From Propionivibrio soli (GTDB taxonomy: Bacteria > Pseudomonadota > Gammaproteobacteria > Burkholderiales > Rhodocyclaceae), in contig NZ_JANZKY010000006.1 of the NCBI RefSeq assembly GCF_025770765.1, forward strand, positions 1-64,000: DNA of 64,000 bases, given 5' to 3'. Below, piece after piece: positions 9,560 through 19,481 of this stretch. How positions within the stretch are numbered: the first letter of the stretch is position 1; every line of letters starts with the position of its first letter. The translations under genes were made by a program, and so were the position numbers. The notes under the pieces are model-generated. The model worked only from the letters and a program-made list of their open reading frames with translations. It was not told the DNA's origin and searched no databases.

Positions 9560-10885
9560 TTGGCAACTAATCCACGTCAGGTCAGCAAAGGCGGAAAGTA
9601 CGGCGATTTGAAGCGCCGCCTACTTTTTCTGGTGGGTGCGCTGATCGTCTACCGTATCGGGACGCATATTCCTGTGCCGGGTATCGATCCGCAAGTGCTC
9701 GCTGATTTGTTCAGCCGGCAGCAAGGCGGAATCCTCGGTATGTTTAATATGTTTTCCGGCGGCGCGTTGAAGCGGTTCACGATATTTGCGCTCGGGATCA
9801 TGCCGTACATATCGTCGTCAATCATTATGCAGTTGATGACGCATGCTAGCCCCCAGCTTGAAGCATTAAAGAAGGAAGGCGAGGCGGGCCGGCGCAAGAT
9901 TACGCAATATACCCGCTACGGAACGGTGCTTTTGGCGCTATTCCAGGGAATCGGGATTGCGATCGCTGTCGAGTCGCAGCCCGGGCTTGTTCCTGAGCCA
10001 GGTCTGATGTTCCGTTTCGTGACCGTGACAACGTTACTGACCGGCACGATGTTCCTCATGTGGCTTGGGGAGCAGATTACCGAACGGGGCCTCGGAAACG
10101 GTATCTCGATCATCATCTTTTCGGGTATTGCTGCCGGCTTGCCAAACGCGATTGCCGGACTATTGGAACTGGTGCGGACGGGGGCGATGCATCCGCTTAC
10201 CGCTTTGTTCATCACCATTTTGGTCGCTGCGGTCACGGCGTTTGTGGTGTTTGTGGAACGAGGGCAGCGAAAGATCCTGGTTAATTACGCGAAGCGGCAG
10301 GTTGGGAACAAGATTTACGGTGGCCAGAGTTCGCATTTGCCGTTGAAGCTCAACATGTCGGGAGTGATTCCCCCAATTTTTGCATCGTCGATCATCCTTT
10401 TCCCGGCAACTATTGCGGGATGGTTCAGCGCCGGAGACTCGATGCGCTGGTTGAAGGACATCGCGGGTGCGCTTTCGCCGGGGCAACCGATTTATGTGAT
10501 GCTCTACGCGGCAGCAATCATTTTCTTCTGTTTCTTTTACACGGCACTTGTTTTCAATTCAAAGGAAACTGCCGATAACTTGAAGAAAAGTGGTGCTTTC
10601 GTCCCAGGTATTCGCCCGGGAGAGCAAACGGCGCGGTATATCGACAAAATTTTGATGCGGCTGACGCTGGTGGGTGCCGCCTACATAACGATAGTTTGCC
10701 TGTTGCCCGAGTTTTTGATTTTGAAATGGAATGTGCCCTTCTACTTTGGTGGAACGTCGTTGTTGATTATCGTGGTTGTGACCATGGACTTCATGACGCA
10801 GGTTCAAGCGTATGCGATGTCGCACCAGTATGAAGGACTTCTGAAAAAGGCGAATTTCAAAGGTTCAGGGTTGGCGGCGAAATAG
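9560..10885 (+). CDS. secY: Protein translocase channel subunit SecY
   Basis: The 441-residue multi-span membrane protein is the core of the Sec translocon. It begins [20 protein letters not shown] and contains [22 protein letters not shown] and the cytoplasmic loop [14 protein letters not shown] that contacts SecA and ribosomes. The start is a TTG at 9560, preceded by GGTGA at 9549-9553 with six bases of spacing; no in-frame ATG fits. Its place between rplO and infA is the normal one. Confidence 0.97.
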   Translation: MATNPRQVSKGGKYGDLKRRLLFLVGALIVYRIGTHIPVPGIDPQVLADLFSRQQGGILGMFNMFSGGALKRFTIFALGIMPYISSSIIMQLMTHASPQLEALKKEGEAGRRKITQYTRYGTVLLALFQGIGIAIAVESQPGLVPEPGLMFRFVTVTTLLTGTMFLMWLGEQITERGLGNGISIIIFSGIAAGLPNAIAGLLELVRTGAMHPLTALFITILVAAVTAFVVFVERGQRKILVNYAKRQVGNKIYGGQSSHLPLKLNMSGVIPPIFASSIILFPATIAGWFSAGDSMRWLKDIAGALSPGQPIYVMLYAAAIIFFCFFYTALVFNSKETADNLKKSGAFVPGIRPGEQTARYIDKILMRLTLVGAAYITIVCLLPEFLILKWNVPFYFGGTSLLIIVVVTMDFMTQVQAYAMSHQYEGLLKKANFKGSGLAAK

Positions 10886-10886
10886 G

Positions 10887-11105
10887 ATGGCCAAGGAAGA
10901 CTTGATCGAAATGCAGGGCGAGGTCCTCGAGAACCTTCCCAACGCGACGTTCCGAGTAAAGCTGGAAAACGGCCATGTGGTGCTTGGATTCATCTCGGGG
11001 AAAATGCGGATGCACTACATCCGAATTCTCCCTGGTGACAAAGTGACGGTTCAATTAACCCCGTATGACCTTAGTCGGGCGCGAATCGTATTCCGAGCCA
11101 AGTAA
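10887..11105 (+). CDS. infA: Translation initiation factor IF-1
   Basis: The 72-residue OB-fold protein begins [18 protein letters not shown] and contains [22 protein letters not shown]-1 occupies the A site during 30S initiation. It starts one base after secY. An infA gene between secY and rpmJ is common in betaproteobacteria, unlike E. coli, where infA is elsewhere. Confidence 0.97.
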   Translation: MAKEDLIEMQGEVLENLPNATFRVKLENGHVVLGFISGKMRMHYIRILPGDKVTVQLTPYDLSRARIVFRAK

Positions 11106-11184
11106 GGAATCTCATCTCTACGCAGAGAATGATATCGGCGGAAGGCTGGCTGCGCCGGACGCCAAAATAAGTCAGGAGTGAATT

Positions 11185-11298
11185 ATGAAAGTGCTGGCAT
11201 CTGTTAAGCGCATCTGCCGCAACTGCAAGATTATTCGGCGTCACGGGATTGTGCGTGTGATCTGTTCTGATCCGCGTCACAAACAACGCCAGGGTTGA
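11185..11298 (+). CDS. rpmJ: 50S ribosomal protein L36
   Basis: A 37-codon gene: [15 protein letters not shown], then [16 protein letters not shown]. It keeps the zinc ligands C11, C14, C27 and H32, so it is the zinc-binding form. ATG 11185 has CAGGAGTG upstream. L36 organises 23S rRNA helices near the GTPase centre. It is easily missed because of its size. Confidence 0.97.
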   Translation: MKVLASVKRICRNCKIIRRHGIVRVICSDPRHKQRQG

Positions 11299-11301
11299 TC
11301 G

Positions 11302-11325
11302 CCGACGAGCTTGTTGAGTCGTCGG
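11302..11325 (+). promoter_or_regulatory. Hairpin between rpmJ and rpsM
   Basis: CCGACGA at 11302-11308 pairs with TCGTCGG at 11319-11325 around a 10-base loop, just after the rpmJ stop. No T run follows, so it is probably not an efficient terminator. Its 3' arm overlaps the candidate rpsM promoter. Confidence 0.4.
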
Positions 11326-11342
11326 TTGGTTGAAGATATAAT
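11314..11342 (+). promoter_or_regulatory. Candidate alpha-block promoter before rpsM
   Basis: TTGAGT (11314-11319), a 17-base spacer and a perfect TATAAT (11337-11342) lie 30 bases upstream of the rpsM ATG. In E. coli the alpha operon also starts at rpsM. The spacing is ideal and four of six -35 bases match the sigma-70 consensus, so this is the best of the three internal promoters. Confidence 0.6.
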
Positions 11343-11372
11343 TGTAAGTTTCGCATAATTTGGGGTAATTCG

Positions 11373-11735
11373 ATGGCCCGCATTGCAGGGGTAAACATAC
11401 CCAACCACCAGCATGCCGAAATCGCACTGACGGCGATTTATGGGATTGGGCGCAGCCGCGCGCAAAAGATCTGTGACGCGGTTGGCGTCCAGCGTTCGAC
11501 CAAGGTGAAAGATCTCACCGAGGCCGAGATGGATCGGTTGCGCGACCAAGTCGCGAAGTTCACTGTGGAAGGTGACTTGCGGCGTGAAGTGACGATGAGC
11601 ATTAAGCGCCTGATGGACTTGGGTTGCTACCGGGGACTGCGTCACCGCAAAGGACTTCCGGTTCGTGGTCAGCGTACGCGGACCAACGCTCGTACGCGCA
11701 AAGGGCCGCGTAAGGCCATTGCCGGTAAGAAATAA
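11373..11735 (+). CDS. rpsM: 30S ribosomal protein S13
   Basis: The 120-residue S13 starts [19 protein letters not shown] and ends in the basic tail [18 protein letters not shown] that contacts the P-site tRNA. S13 forms the 30S-head bridges to L5 and L31. It is the first gene of the alpha block, with a short leader after the promoter. rpsK follows after 11 bases. Confidence 0.98.
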   Translation: MARIAGVNIPNHQHAEIALTAIYGIGRSRAQKICDAVGVQRSTKVKDLTEAEMDRLRDQVAKFTVEGDLRREVTMSIKRLMDLGCYRGLRHRKGLPVRGQRTRTNARTRKGPRKAIAGKK

Positions 11736-11746
11736 GAGGACCGATC

Positions 11747-12136
11747 ATGGCTAAGACCGCCGTTAAAGTACGGAAGAAAGTCAAAAAGAACGTTGCAGAA
11801 GGCATTGCGCACATTCACGCTTCCTTCAACAACACGATCATCACGATTACGGACCGCCAAGGTAATGCGTTGTCTTGGGCGACTTCGGGCGGTGCCGGGT
11901 TCAAGGGTTCGCGTAAAAGTACGCCGTTCGCTGCTCAGGTTGCCGCCGAGGCAGCCGGAAAGCTCGCGGTGGAATGCGGAGTGAAGAACCTCGAAGTGCG
12001 GATCAAGGGCCCGGGGCCTGGCCGTGAGTCGTCGGTTCGTGCGCTCAATGCGCTCGGAATGAAAATCACGGCGATTACGGACGTGACGCCGATTCCGCAC
12101 AACGGCTGCCGTCCGCCCAAGAAGCGTCGGATTTAA
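11747..12136 (+). CDS. rpsK: 30S ribosomal protein S11
   Basis: The 129-residue protein has the S11 core [19 protein letters not shown] and the C-terminal end [17 protein letters not shown]11 lies on the 30S platform next to the Shine-Dalgarno helix. The gene is embedded between rpsM and rpsD with short gaps, as in all alpha operons. Confidence 0.98.
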   Translation: MAKTAVKVRKKVKKNVAEGIAHIHASFNNTIITITDRQGNALSWATSGGAGFKGSRKSTPFAAQVAAEAAGKLAVECGVKNLEVRIKGPGPGRESSVRALNALGMKITAITDVTPIPHNGCRPPKKRRI

Positions 12137-12148
12137 GGAGAAATACAA

Positions 12149-12778
12149 GTGGCTCGTAATCTTGATCCTAAATGCCGCCAGTGCCGCCGCGAAGGCGAGA
12201 AGCTGTTCCTAAAGGGTGAAAAGTGCTTCACCGACAAGTGCGCGATCGAGCGCCGGTCATACGCTCCTGGTCAGCATGGGCAGAAATCAGGGCAGCGTCT
12301 TTCGGACTATGGTGTCCATTTGCGCGAGAAGCAGAAGATTCGCCGCATCTACGGCGTTCTGGAAGGGCAGTTCCGCAAAGTTTACAAAGAGGCTGATCGG
12401 CGCAAAGGAGTGACAGGCGAGAACCTGTTGCAGTTGCTAGAGTCGCGGCTCGATACGGTTGCATATCGGATGGGTTTTGCTGCTTCGCGCGCCGAGTCGC
12501 GCCAAGTTGTTCGGCATAACGCCATTCTGGTCAACGGACGTCGAGTAAACATTCCGTCATACCAGGTTCGCCCCGGGGATGTGATTGAGGTAGCCGAGAA
12601 GGCGAAGAACCAGTTGCGTGTCAAGGCGGCGCTGGCGGCGGCAGAGTCGCGTGGATTCCCGGAATGGGTTGAGGTCGATGCTAAGGCGGCCAAGGGAACC
12701 TATAAGGCCCGTCCGGAGCGGAGTGAGCTGTCGTCGACGATCAACGAAAGCCTCGTGATCGAGCTTTACTCGAAGTAA
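12149..12778 (+). CDS. rpsD: 30S ribosomal protein S4 (four-cysteine form)
   Basis: The 209-residue S4 starts at GTG 12149 after AAGGAGAAATACAA. Its N terminus carries C9, C12, C26 and C31 (CRQC, then CFTDKC), the zinc-binding C-plus pattern that E. coli S4 lacks. The S4 RNA-binding domain is seen in [21 protein letters not shown]4 nucleates 30S assembly and in E. coli represses the alpha operon. Confidence 0.97.
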   Translation: MARNLDPKCRQCRREGEKLFLKGEKCFTDKCAIERRSYAPGQHGQKSGQRLSDYGVHLREKQKIRRIYGVLEGQFRKVYKEADRRKGVTGENLLQLLESRLDTVAYRMGFAASRAESRQVVRHNAILVNGRRVNIPSYQVRPGDVIEVAEKAKNQLRVKAALAAAESRGFPEWVEVDAKAAKGTYKARPERSELSSTINESLVIELYSK

Positions 12779-12817
12779 TCGCGGCTCCGCTTGACCGAAA
12801 CAGGCAAAGGACAAGAC

Positions 12818-13792
12818 ATGCAAAGCAGTGGACTATTGAAACCGCGGATTATTGAAGTACAGAGTTTGTCGCCTGTGCACGCCAAAGTGGTAATGGAGCC
12901 TTTCGAGCGTGGTTATGGGCACACACTGGGCAACGCTTTGCGGCGTATCCTTCTGTCGTCGATGCCCGGATTCGCAGCGACCGAAGTAACGATCGACGGC
13001 GTATTGCACGAGTACTCGACGATTGACGGCGTGCAGGAAGATGTCGTCGACATCATGCTGAATTTGAAAGGCGTCGTTTTCAAGTTGCACAACCGTGAGG
13101 AAGCGGTTCTGCAGCTTACGAAAGAGGGTGAAGGAGTCGTTCGCGCTGGTGACATCGTCGTATCTCACGACGTTGAAATCATCAACCCGGATCATGTCAT
13201 CGCGCATCTCTCGACCGGCGGTAAGCTGGCGATGGAGGTGAAGGTTGAAAAGGGGCGTGGATATGTTCCTGGCAACCTGCGACAGCTCGGCGACGGCGCG
13301 AAGAGCATCGGGAAGCTCGTTCTGGACGCTTCCTTCAGCCCGGTGCGCCGCGTCAGCTATTTCGTGGAAAGCGCACGCGTCGAGCAACGTACCGATCTCG
13401 ATAAGTTGATCATGGAGATCGAAACGAACGGTGTGATTGAGCCGGAAGAGGCGATCCGCACGGCGGCACGTATCCTGATGGAGCAACTGTCGGTTTTCGC
13501 CGACCTCGAGGGGACCGCGCTTCCGATCGAGCATCAGAAGGCGGTTCAGGTCGACCCGCTGTTGTTGCGGCCGGTGGACGATCTGGAACTTACGGTGCGT
13601 TCGGCAAACTGCCTCAAGGCCGAGAATATTTATTACATCGGCGATTTGATTCAGCGGACGGAAAACGAGTTGCTCAAGACTCCGAATCTTGGTCGCAAGT
13701 CGCTTAACGAAATCAAGGAAGTGCTGGCTGCTCGCGGCCTGACCTTGGGCATGAAACTCGAGAACTGGCCACCGGCCGGTCTCGACAAGTAA
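12818..13792 (+). CDS. rpoA: RNA polymerase subunit alpha
   Basis: ATG 12818 with AAAGGA upstream gives 324 residues starting [15 protein letters not shown]. The N-terminal dimerisation domain (to about 235) has [20 protein letters not shown]. The C-terminal domain (about 250-324) has [19 protein letters not shown], the region that binds UP elements and activators. The frame is open to 12791, but the added nine residues are not conserved. Confidence 0.98.
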   Translation: MQSSGLLKPRIIEVQSLSPVHAKVVMEPFERGYGHTLGNALRRILLSSMPGFAATEVTIDGVLHEYSTIDGVQEDVVDIMLNLKGVVFKLHNREEAVLQLTKEGEGVVRAGDIVVSHDVEIINPDHVIAHLSTGGKLAMEVKVEKGRGYVPGNLRQLGDGAKSIGKLVLDASFSPVRRVSYFVESARVEQRTDLDKLIMEIETNGVIEPEEAIRTAARILMEQLSVFADLEGTALPIEHQKAVQVDPLLLRPVDDLELTVRSANCLKAENIYYIGDLIQRTENELLKTPNLGRKSLNEIKEVLAARGLTLGMKLENWPPAGLDK

Positions 13793-13824
13793 GCTGCCCG
13801 GACAAGAACAGGAAGGAATTTAAT

Positions 13825-14214
13825 ATGCGTCACCGTTTGGGTCTCCGTAAGTTAAATCGCACGAGCTCGCACCGCTTGGCAATGCTTCGCAACATGACGG
13901 TCTCGTTGCTGCGCCATGAGACGATCAAGACGACCCTGCCGAAGGCTAAGGAATTGCGTCGTGCGGTTGAGCCGATGATCACGCTTGGCAAGAAGCCGAG
14001 TGTTGCCAATCGCCGCTTGGCGTTTGACCGCCTGCGCGATCGGGATATCGTTGTCAAATTGTTCAATGAACTCGGGCCGCGCTACGCCACGCGGAATGGC
14101 GGATACCTCCGCATTCTGAAGTGTGGGTTCAGAGATGGCGACAACGCGCCGATGGCGTTTGTCGAATTGTTGGATCAGCCTGCTGCACCAGCAGAGGAAG
14201 CAGCGGCAGCGTAA
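13825..14214 (+). CDS. rplQ: 50S ribosomal protein L17
   Basis: The 129-residue L17 begins [17 protein letters not shown], the diagnostic start. It ends in an Ala/Pro/Glu tail after the core of about 115 residues. It is the last gene of the alpha block and is followed 21 bases later by a strong terminator. Confidence 0.98.
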   Translation: MRHRLGLRKLNRTSSHRLAMLRNMTVSLLRHETIKTTLPKAKELRRAVEPMITLGKKPSVANRRLAFDRLRDRDIVVKLFNELGPRYATRNGGYLRILKCGFRDGDNAPMAFVELLDQPAAPAEEAAAA

Positions 14215-14235
14215 GCGCGTTTCTTTGCAGACTAG

Positions 14236-14266
14236 AAAAAAGCCAGGCCAGGAGCCTGGCTTTTTT
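14236..14266 (+). terminator. Intrinsic terminator of the ribosomal cluster
   Basis: AGCCAGGC (14241-14248) pairs with GCCTGGCT (14254-14261) around a 5-base loop. A run of A lies before the stem and six T (14261-14266) end it. It can also act on the minus strand for the convergent ABC exporter gene. Confidence 0.93.
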
Positions 14267-14353
14267 GTATCGATGGATTATGTTTTGCAACGGAAATTGA
14301 GGATCGCAGGCGGTGATGCGCGCCCCTCCTTATGCGATTGCGTTGCAGACGTG

Positions 14354-16186
14354 CTACAGGAGCGCCTCTACGGTTTCGCGTTCGGCCTCCTCGTCCTGCT
14401 GCTGTTGCAGAGCCCACATTTGCGCGTAACGGCCTTTGAGCCCCAGCAGCCTAGAGTGGGAACCGCGTTCAACGATGCGCCCGTCATCCATAACCAATAT
14501 CTCGTCCGCGTTCATCACGGTAGACAAGCGATGCGCGATGACGAGCGTCGTGCGGCCTTGAGCCGCTTCTTCCAGGCTGGCTTGTATCGCCTTTTCGGTC
14601 TTTGAGTCCAAGGCCGAGGTCGCCTCGTCGAAGATCAGCAGCGGTGGATTCTTGAGCAGGGCACGGGCAATTGCCACGCGCTGCTTTTCCCCACCGGAAA
14701 GCTTGAGGCCGCGCTCCCCTACGCGCGTGGCAAACCGTTCTGGAAGCCGCTCGACGAAGGCAGAAAGGTGGGCCGCATCGGCCGCTGCCTCCACCTCGGT
14801 CCTGGAAGCGCCGGGCCGTCCGTAATTGATGTTCTGCAAGATCGTGTCGTTGAACAGCACGGTGTCCTGCGGAACGATGGCGATCGCCTCGCGTAGGCTT
14901 GCTTGAGTCAAATCGCGGAGATCGTGCCCGTTGATTCGAATACTTCCTCGATCGACGTCGTAGAACCGATAAAGCAAACGCGCCAGCGTAGACTTGCCGG
15001 AGCCCGATTCGCCGACCACGGCCACCGTGCGGCCTGCTGGGATGGCGAAAGTGATGCCGCGAAGAATCTTTCGTTTCGGGTCGTAGGAGAATTCGACATT
15101 GTCGAACGAGACTTCAACCGGGCCGCGTTCCAAGGCTGAGGCGTTGGGTGCGTCGCTGATCTCCCGATTGACGGCGAGCAGGTCAAACATGCGCTCGATG
15201 TCGGCCAGCGACTGCCGGATCTCCCGATAAACGACACCCAGGAAACCGAGCGGAATGTATAACTGAATGAGGAAGGCGTTGACGAGCACGAGGTCGCCGA
15301 TCGTCATTCGTCCATCCACGACCCCAGCCGAAGCACGCCACATCATCGCCGTTACGCCGGCAGCAATAATGATTTGCTGCCCCAGGTTGAGCCATGACAG
15401 CGAGACTTGGCTTCGCGTTGCCGCGTCTTCCCAGCGTTGCAGATGGGAATCGTAGCGACGTGTCTCGTAATCTTCATTGTTGAAATACTTCACCGTCTCG
15501 TAGTTGATCAGGCTGTCGATCGCCTGCGTATTCGCCGCAGAATCGGTCTCGTTCACGGCCCGCCGCAGTCCGATTCGCCAGTTGCTGACTTTGATCGTAA
15601 AGAGGATGTACGCCAGCAACGACGCAAGCGTGATCAGCACGAAACCGCTGTCGTACTTGGTGAAGAGAATGCCAAGTACGAGCGATATTTCCACCAACGT
15701 TGGCAAAACGGAATACAGCGAATAGCTGATCAAGCTCGAAATCGAGCGGGTCCCTCGTTCGATATCCCGCGATACGCCGCCTGTCTGGCGCTCAAGGTGA
15801 AACCGCAAGGAAAGGGCGTGGAGATGCCGGAAGACCTGCAGCGCAACGTGCCGCACGGCGCGCTGCGTTACACGCGCAAAAAGAATCTCCCGAAGCTCTG
15901 TGAATAAGGACGTTGAAAATCTCAGGGCGCCGTACAAAGCCAGCAATGAGACAGGAAGAATGAGCGCCGCTGCGGAGGGTGCCAGACTGTCGATGAGAGC
16001 CTTGAATACCATCGGCACCGCGACGTTGGCAACCTTGGCTCCTACCAGGCAGGAAAGGGCGAGCAATACCCGCCATTTGTACTGCCAGAGATACGGCAAC
16101 AGTGTGCGAAGCGTTTGCCAAGCATGGACGTCTCCCTTCGCATCAACGGGAGGGTAATCGGAAGAACGCCGCGAAGATCCGCGCAT
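14354..16186 (-). CDS. ABC exporter, fused permease and ATPase (Atm1/MsbA type)
   Basis: From ATG 16186 the product has 610 residues. An N-terminal six-helix transmembrane domain (to about 320) is followed by an ATPase domain with Walker A GESGSGKST (about 392-400), signature LSGGEKQR (about 495-502) and Walker B LLIFDEATSALD. The sequence is closest to my memory of Atm1/ABCB7-like half transporters, which export glutathione-linked or Fe-S-related compounds, but the substrate cannot be read from the sequence. The frame stays open to 16279; neither start has a good ribosome binding site, and 16186 better matches relatives. It is convergent with rplQ. Confidence 0.9.
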   Translation of the reverse strand: MRGSSRRSSDYPPVDAKGDVHAWQTLRTLLPYLWQYKWRVLLALSCLVGAKVANVAVPMVFKALIDSLAPSAAALILPVSLLALYGALRFSTSLFTELREILFARVTQRAVRHVALQVFRHLHALSLRFHLERQTGGVSRDIERGTRSISSLISYSLYSVLPTLVEISLVLGILFTKYDSGFVLITLASLLAYILFTIKVSNWRIGLRRAVNETDSAANTQAIDSLINYETVKYFNNEDYETRRYDSHLQRWEDAATRSQVSLSWLNLGQQIIIAAGVTAMMWRASAGVVDGRMTIGDLVLVNAFLIQLYIPLGFLGVVYREIRQSLADIERMFDLLAVNREISDAPNASALERGPVEVSFDNVEFSYDPKRKILRGITFAIPAGRTVAVVGESGSGKSTLARLLYRFYDVDRGSIRINGHDLRDLTQASLREAIAIVPQDTVLFNDTILQNINYGRPGASRTEVEAAADAAHLSAFVERLPERFATRVGERGLKLSGGEKQRVAIARALLKNPPLLIFDEATSALDSKTEKAIQASLEEAAQGRTTLVIAHRLSTVMNADEILVMDDGRIVERGSHSRLLGLKGRYAQMWALQQQQDEEAERETVEALL

Positions 16187-16561
16187 GGCAATAAGAGGAA
16201 ATCCTATGAAGTGCAAGTATGCCTCGTTGCCATAGCCCACCGCAAAAGGCTTGTAACGAAGAACGTCGAGGTCGGTCAAGTGTCTGACACGCGATGGCCT
16301 GCGAGTTCAAAGCGGCCATCGGGAGAGGCTGGGAAGTACCCTGTAGAGAGGGTTATGGCAAGAGGCGAACAACCTTCGATGGCGTGTCGGGGATGGAGTA
16401 AACGAATGTTGCAATTATCCAACAGACGGCGGTCAAGCCCCATCGCAGAAGAAGAGGGAAGGCGCGGCGGCTGTTCCCATCACTTTAGAATCCCACATGC
16501 TTTTGCACTTCGGTCACCCCGTTTTACAACCTTTTTCACACCGGCGTTTGAAGGAGTCTTC
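16187..16561. other. Intergenic region between two divergent genes
   Basis: This 375-base stretch lies between the ABC exporter and the FadL-family gene, which are divergently transcribed. The first 93 bases are open in the exporter frame and may be coding if an upstream start is used. No further gene, repeat or convincing promoter was found. Confidence 0.5.
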
Positions 16562-17869
16562 ATGGCACCGCGAGTATCCCCTCGATCAGTTTCCTCCGTT
16601 GTTCTGTTCGCGCTTTCCACGAGTGCAGGAGCCTCCGGTTTTCAGCTCATGGAACAGACGGCGAGCGGGATCGGTAACGCTTACGCCGGGTCGGCCGCGG
16701 TTGCCGAGAACGCCAGCACGATTTACTTCAACCCGGCTGGAATGACTCAACTCCAAGCGCGCGAGGTCTCGCTGGGGCTTGCCGCTGTGAAGCCGAGCTA
16801 CACGTTCCATGACCGAGGCTCGAATGCCGGCTCGCTTGCCGGCACAGGCGACGGAGGCGATGCTGGCGGATGGGCCGCGATTCCGAATGGCTACGCGTCC
16901 TGGGGTTTGACCAAGGATCTTTATGTCGGAATCGGGATCGGCGCTCCCTTTGGGCTCAAGACCGAATACGACGACCGCTGGCTCGGCGCGGCACAGTCTA
17001 CGAAATTCGAGATCAAGACGATCAACATCAATCCGTCGCTCGCTTATCGAGTGAACGAGAGAGTGTCGCTGGGCTTCGGCGTCAATTGGCAAAAACTCGA
17101 AGCTGAGTATGTCCGCCTCGTAGGCACGACAGCCGGTACTTCGCACGTTAAGTCGACGATGAACATCGAGGACGGCGCCTGGGGATGGAACGCAGGCGTG
17201 CTCTTTACGCTATCACCGATCACGAAGGTAGGCTTGTCGTACCGCTCACGTATCAAGTACCGGACCGAGGGTGACGTCAAGCTTGCGAGTGACGGCTCGA
17301 CCGCTGGTAACGCCACGTTGCCAGCATTGCTGGCGGCGGGGGGGCAGAGCGACCTGTCGGCCAAGCTCACGGTTCCAGATACCTTCATCATGAGCGTCAC
17401 CCAGAAGGTGAACGAGCGCTGGGACATGTTGGGCGACGTATCGTGGACGGGCTGGAGTTCGATCCCGAAGGTCGACATCATGCGTACTTCCGGCTTGCAG
17501 AACGGGGCCACCGCGCAGAGATTGGACACGGACTTTCGAGATACCTGGCGGGTGGCACTCGGAGCCACCTATCACCTGAACGATGCCTGGAACCTGAAAT
17601 ACGGCATCGCGTACGACCAAGCCCCGGTCAAGCACGCTGCGACTCGGCTGACTTCTCTGCCTGACAATGACCGTGTCTGGTTTACGTTCGGCGCGCAATG
17701 GTTGCCCTCGAAAGCCTCGCGTCTCGATCTCGGCGTTGCGTATCTCTACGTGCGCGACAGCAAGATCGACAACAATCAGAACGGCGGCACGATCCCGCGC
17801 GGTCGTGTTACCGGCGAATACGAAGGCAACATCTGGGTCCTCGGCGGTCAGTATTCGCTCGCATTCTAG
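16562..17869 (+). CDS. FadL/TodX-family outer membrane transporter
   Basis: The 435-residue product has a signal peptide with a likely cut after A24 (AGA, then SGFQLMEQ). The mature N terminus SGFQLMEQTASGIGNAYAG and the motif YFNPAGMTQL are the OMPP1/FadL hallmarks. Family members are 14-strand barrels that let long-chain fatty acids or aromatic hydrocarbons across the outer membrane; the substrate here is not determinable. ATG 16562 follows GAAGGAG. The frame continues far upstream, but only this start gives a signal peptide. Confidence 0.93.
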   Translation: MAPRVSPRSVSSVVLFALSTSAGASGFQLMEQTASGIGNAYAGSAAVAENASTIYFNPAGMTQLQAREVSLGLAAVKPSYTFHDRGSNAGSLAGTGDGGDAGGWAAIPNGYASWGLTKDLYVGIGIGAPFGLKTEYDDRWLGAAQSTKFEIKTININPSLAYRVNERVSLGFGVNWQKLEAEYVRLVGTTAGTSHVKSTMNIEDGAWGWNAGVLFTLSPITKVGLSYRSRIKYRTEGDVKLASDGSTAGNATLPALLAAGGQSDLSAKLTVPDTFIMSVTQKVNERWDMLGDVSWTGWSSIPKVDIMRTSGLQNGATAQRLDTDFRDTWRVALGATYHLNDAWNLKYGIAYDQAPVKHAATRLTSLPDNDRVWFTFGAQWLPSKASRLDLGVAYLYVRDSKIDNNQNGGTIPRGRVTGEYEGNIWVLGGQYSLAF

Positions 17870-18083
17870 GGGGCGGTGCTTCTCTTTGCCTCGTAGCGAC
17901 TACGGGGTGCTAGCTTGCAGCAGAGGTAGAGTACAGACGTTTGCGACGCCGGCGTTCTCGTCCGGCCGTCACGCGGTCTTTACGCCTATGGGGAGGCGAG
18001 TTTCGCCCATCTTTCCTCGCTGCAGAGCGGGGTGGTGCCGGGTGCTGGCATAATACCGACCATAACATTGCGGCAGGCGACGA

Positions 18084-18653
18084 ATGGACGTTGCAGTTCT
18101 AGGCAATCTGGGGTGGCGCGAGGCATTGATTGCCTGCGTGGTTCTCTTGTTGTTCTACGTCGTTGTGCTGTTGCTGCGTGTCCGCCGGTTGAAAAAGCAG
18201 AATTCGCCTCAGAACGCTATCGACCTGTTCGCGGCTCAGACGGCCGTGGCTGCGTACGAAAACGTTCAGGAACCGAAGGAGCCTGCTCTGTCACCCGATC
18301 CCGTGCTGCCCTCGGCACCGGGAATGGAACCAAAGCCCGAGCCACAGTTCGCCTGGAACGAGCCGCCCGAAGAGCCCTCTTTGTCGCAGCGGATGGAGGT
18401 CTTCGAACGCGAGCTGAGCATCGTACGCAAGGAACTGGAATCGCTACGGCGGGACATTCAGCGCGTTGACGCCGAGCAAAGGCGAGAGCACGCGGGTTCG
18501 CAAGCGGCACAGAACGTTTCGCCGTTGTATAGCGACGCCATGCAGATGGCCGTGCAGGGGCATGACGCGGCCGCCATTTCTCAGCACTGTGGAATCGCGC
18601 GCGCTGAAGCAGAATTGGTTGTTGCGTTGGCGCGAAACCGAGATATGGGATGA
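18084..18653 (+). CDS. DUF2802-containing membrane-anchored protein
   Basis: 189 residues. A single N-terminal membrane helix (about 12-33) is followed by a charged and Pro-rich linker, a coiled coil around residues 98-135 (SQRMEVFERELSIVRKELES) and a C-terminal module containing SDAMQMAVQGHDAAAISQHC. I recognise that last part as DUF2802, which resembles a helix-turn-helix fold; the function is unknown. A SPOR-domain gene follows after 48 bases. Confidence 0.8.
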   Translation: MDVAVLGNLGWREALIACVVLLLFYVVVLLLRVRRLKKQNSPQNAIDLFAAQTAVAAYENVQEPKEPALSPDPVLPSAPGMEPKPEPQFAWNEPPEEPSLSQRMEVFERELSIVRKELESLRRDIQRVDAEQRREHAGSQAAQNVSPLYSDAMQMAVQGHDAAAISQHCGIARAEAELVVALARNRDMG

Positions 18654-18701
18654 TTTTGGCATTCTTCGTCGACAACAAGGAAAAACGCGGGGAGGTGCTT
18701 G

Positions 18702-19481
18702 ATGGCCACTGAACAAACCGGTTACGGCCAGGATGAAAGCGAGGCGGAAGTTTCGGACATCCGGCGCAAACTTCTCTGGCGCGTGGGCTTTGCCGGGCTG
18801 ATGATCGTCGCCCTGCTTGGCGGGCTTGCCCTTTTCGATCGCCTTAGCGTAACGGATGAGGCCCCAAACGGCGCATCGCAGTTCACCGAGCCGGTCCCCG
18901 TGCCAAAAAAAGTGCCCACGCAGCCGGTTGTGCCGGCGGAAACGTCTCCGCAATCGAGCACTGGGGAAAAGGCGGCGCCCGTACCCGAGGTGAGTGCGCC
19001 GCCCGTCGACAAAGCGGCCCCGCCGAGCGAGCTTCCGACGCCGTCCGCTGCCTCGCCGGCAACCGTTGTGAGGCCGCGGCCGGCCGTCCCGGCGGCGACT
19101 CGACCGGCGAATGGGAAATTGGGCGAGACGAAACCCGCGGAGAGTAAGGCGGCCGACGCGAAACCGGCGGGTACGACGGCCGCCGAAAGCAAAGCGGGCG
19201 AAACGCCGCGCAGTGAGGCTGCCCCGGCTTCTCATGCACCGGTGCTTCCTTTGCGACGTTTGCTTGCAGGTTACGGGTTGCAGGTTGGCGTGTTTTCCGA
19301 CCCCCGCCGTGCGGAGGAGTTGCATTCGAAACTTTTGCAGGAAGGCATTCCGGCGACGATCGAATCGCGAGTCCAGGTCGGGCCATTCAAGACGCGGCGA
19401 GAAGCCGACGCGACGCGAGAAAAGCTCAAGGCGATGGGAATCGATTCCGTTCTGTTGCTACCAAAGGACGGAAAACGCTAA
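18702..19481 (+). CDS. SPOR-domain protein (DedD/FtsN-like)
   Basis: ATG 18702 lies six bases after GGAGG, so it is preferred over the TTG at 18699. The 259-residue protein has a short cytoplasmic N terminus, one membrane helix (about 28-46), a long Pro/Ala/Lys-rich periplasmic linker (about 60-185) and a C-terminal SPOR domain (about 187-258: GYGLQVGVFSDPRRAEEL). SPOR domains bind denuded septal peptidoglycan, so a role in cell division is likely. Its last four bases overlap the convergent TPR gene. Confidence 0.88.
   Translation: MATEQTGYGQDESEAEVSDIRRKLLWRVGFAGLMIVALLGGLALFDRLSVTDEAPNGASQFTEPVPVPKKVPTQPVVPAETSPQSSTGEKAAPVPEVSAPPVDKAAPPSELPTPSAASPATVVRPRPAVPAATRPANGKLGETKPAESKAADAKPAGTTAAESKAGETPRSEAAPASHAPVLPLRRLLAGYGLQVGVFSDPRRAEELHSKLLQEGIPATIESRVQVGPFKTRREADATREKLKAMGIDSVLLLPKDGKR

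Noticed and set aside
12791-12817. Upstream start for rpoA
   Set aside because: It would add nine unconserved residues; ATG 12818 has a good ribosome binding site and the family start.
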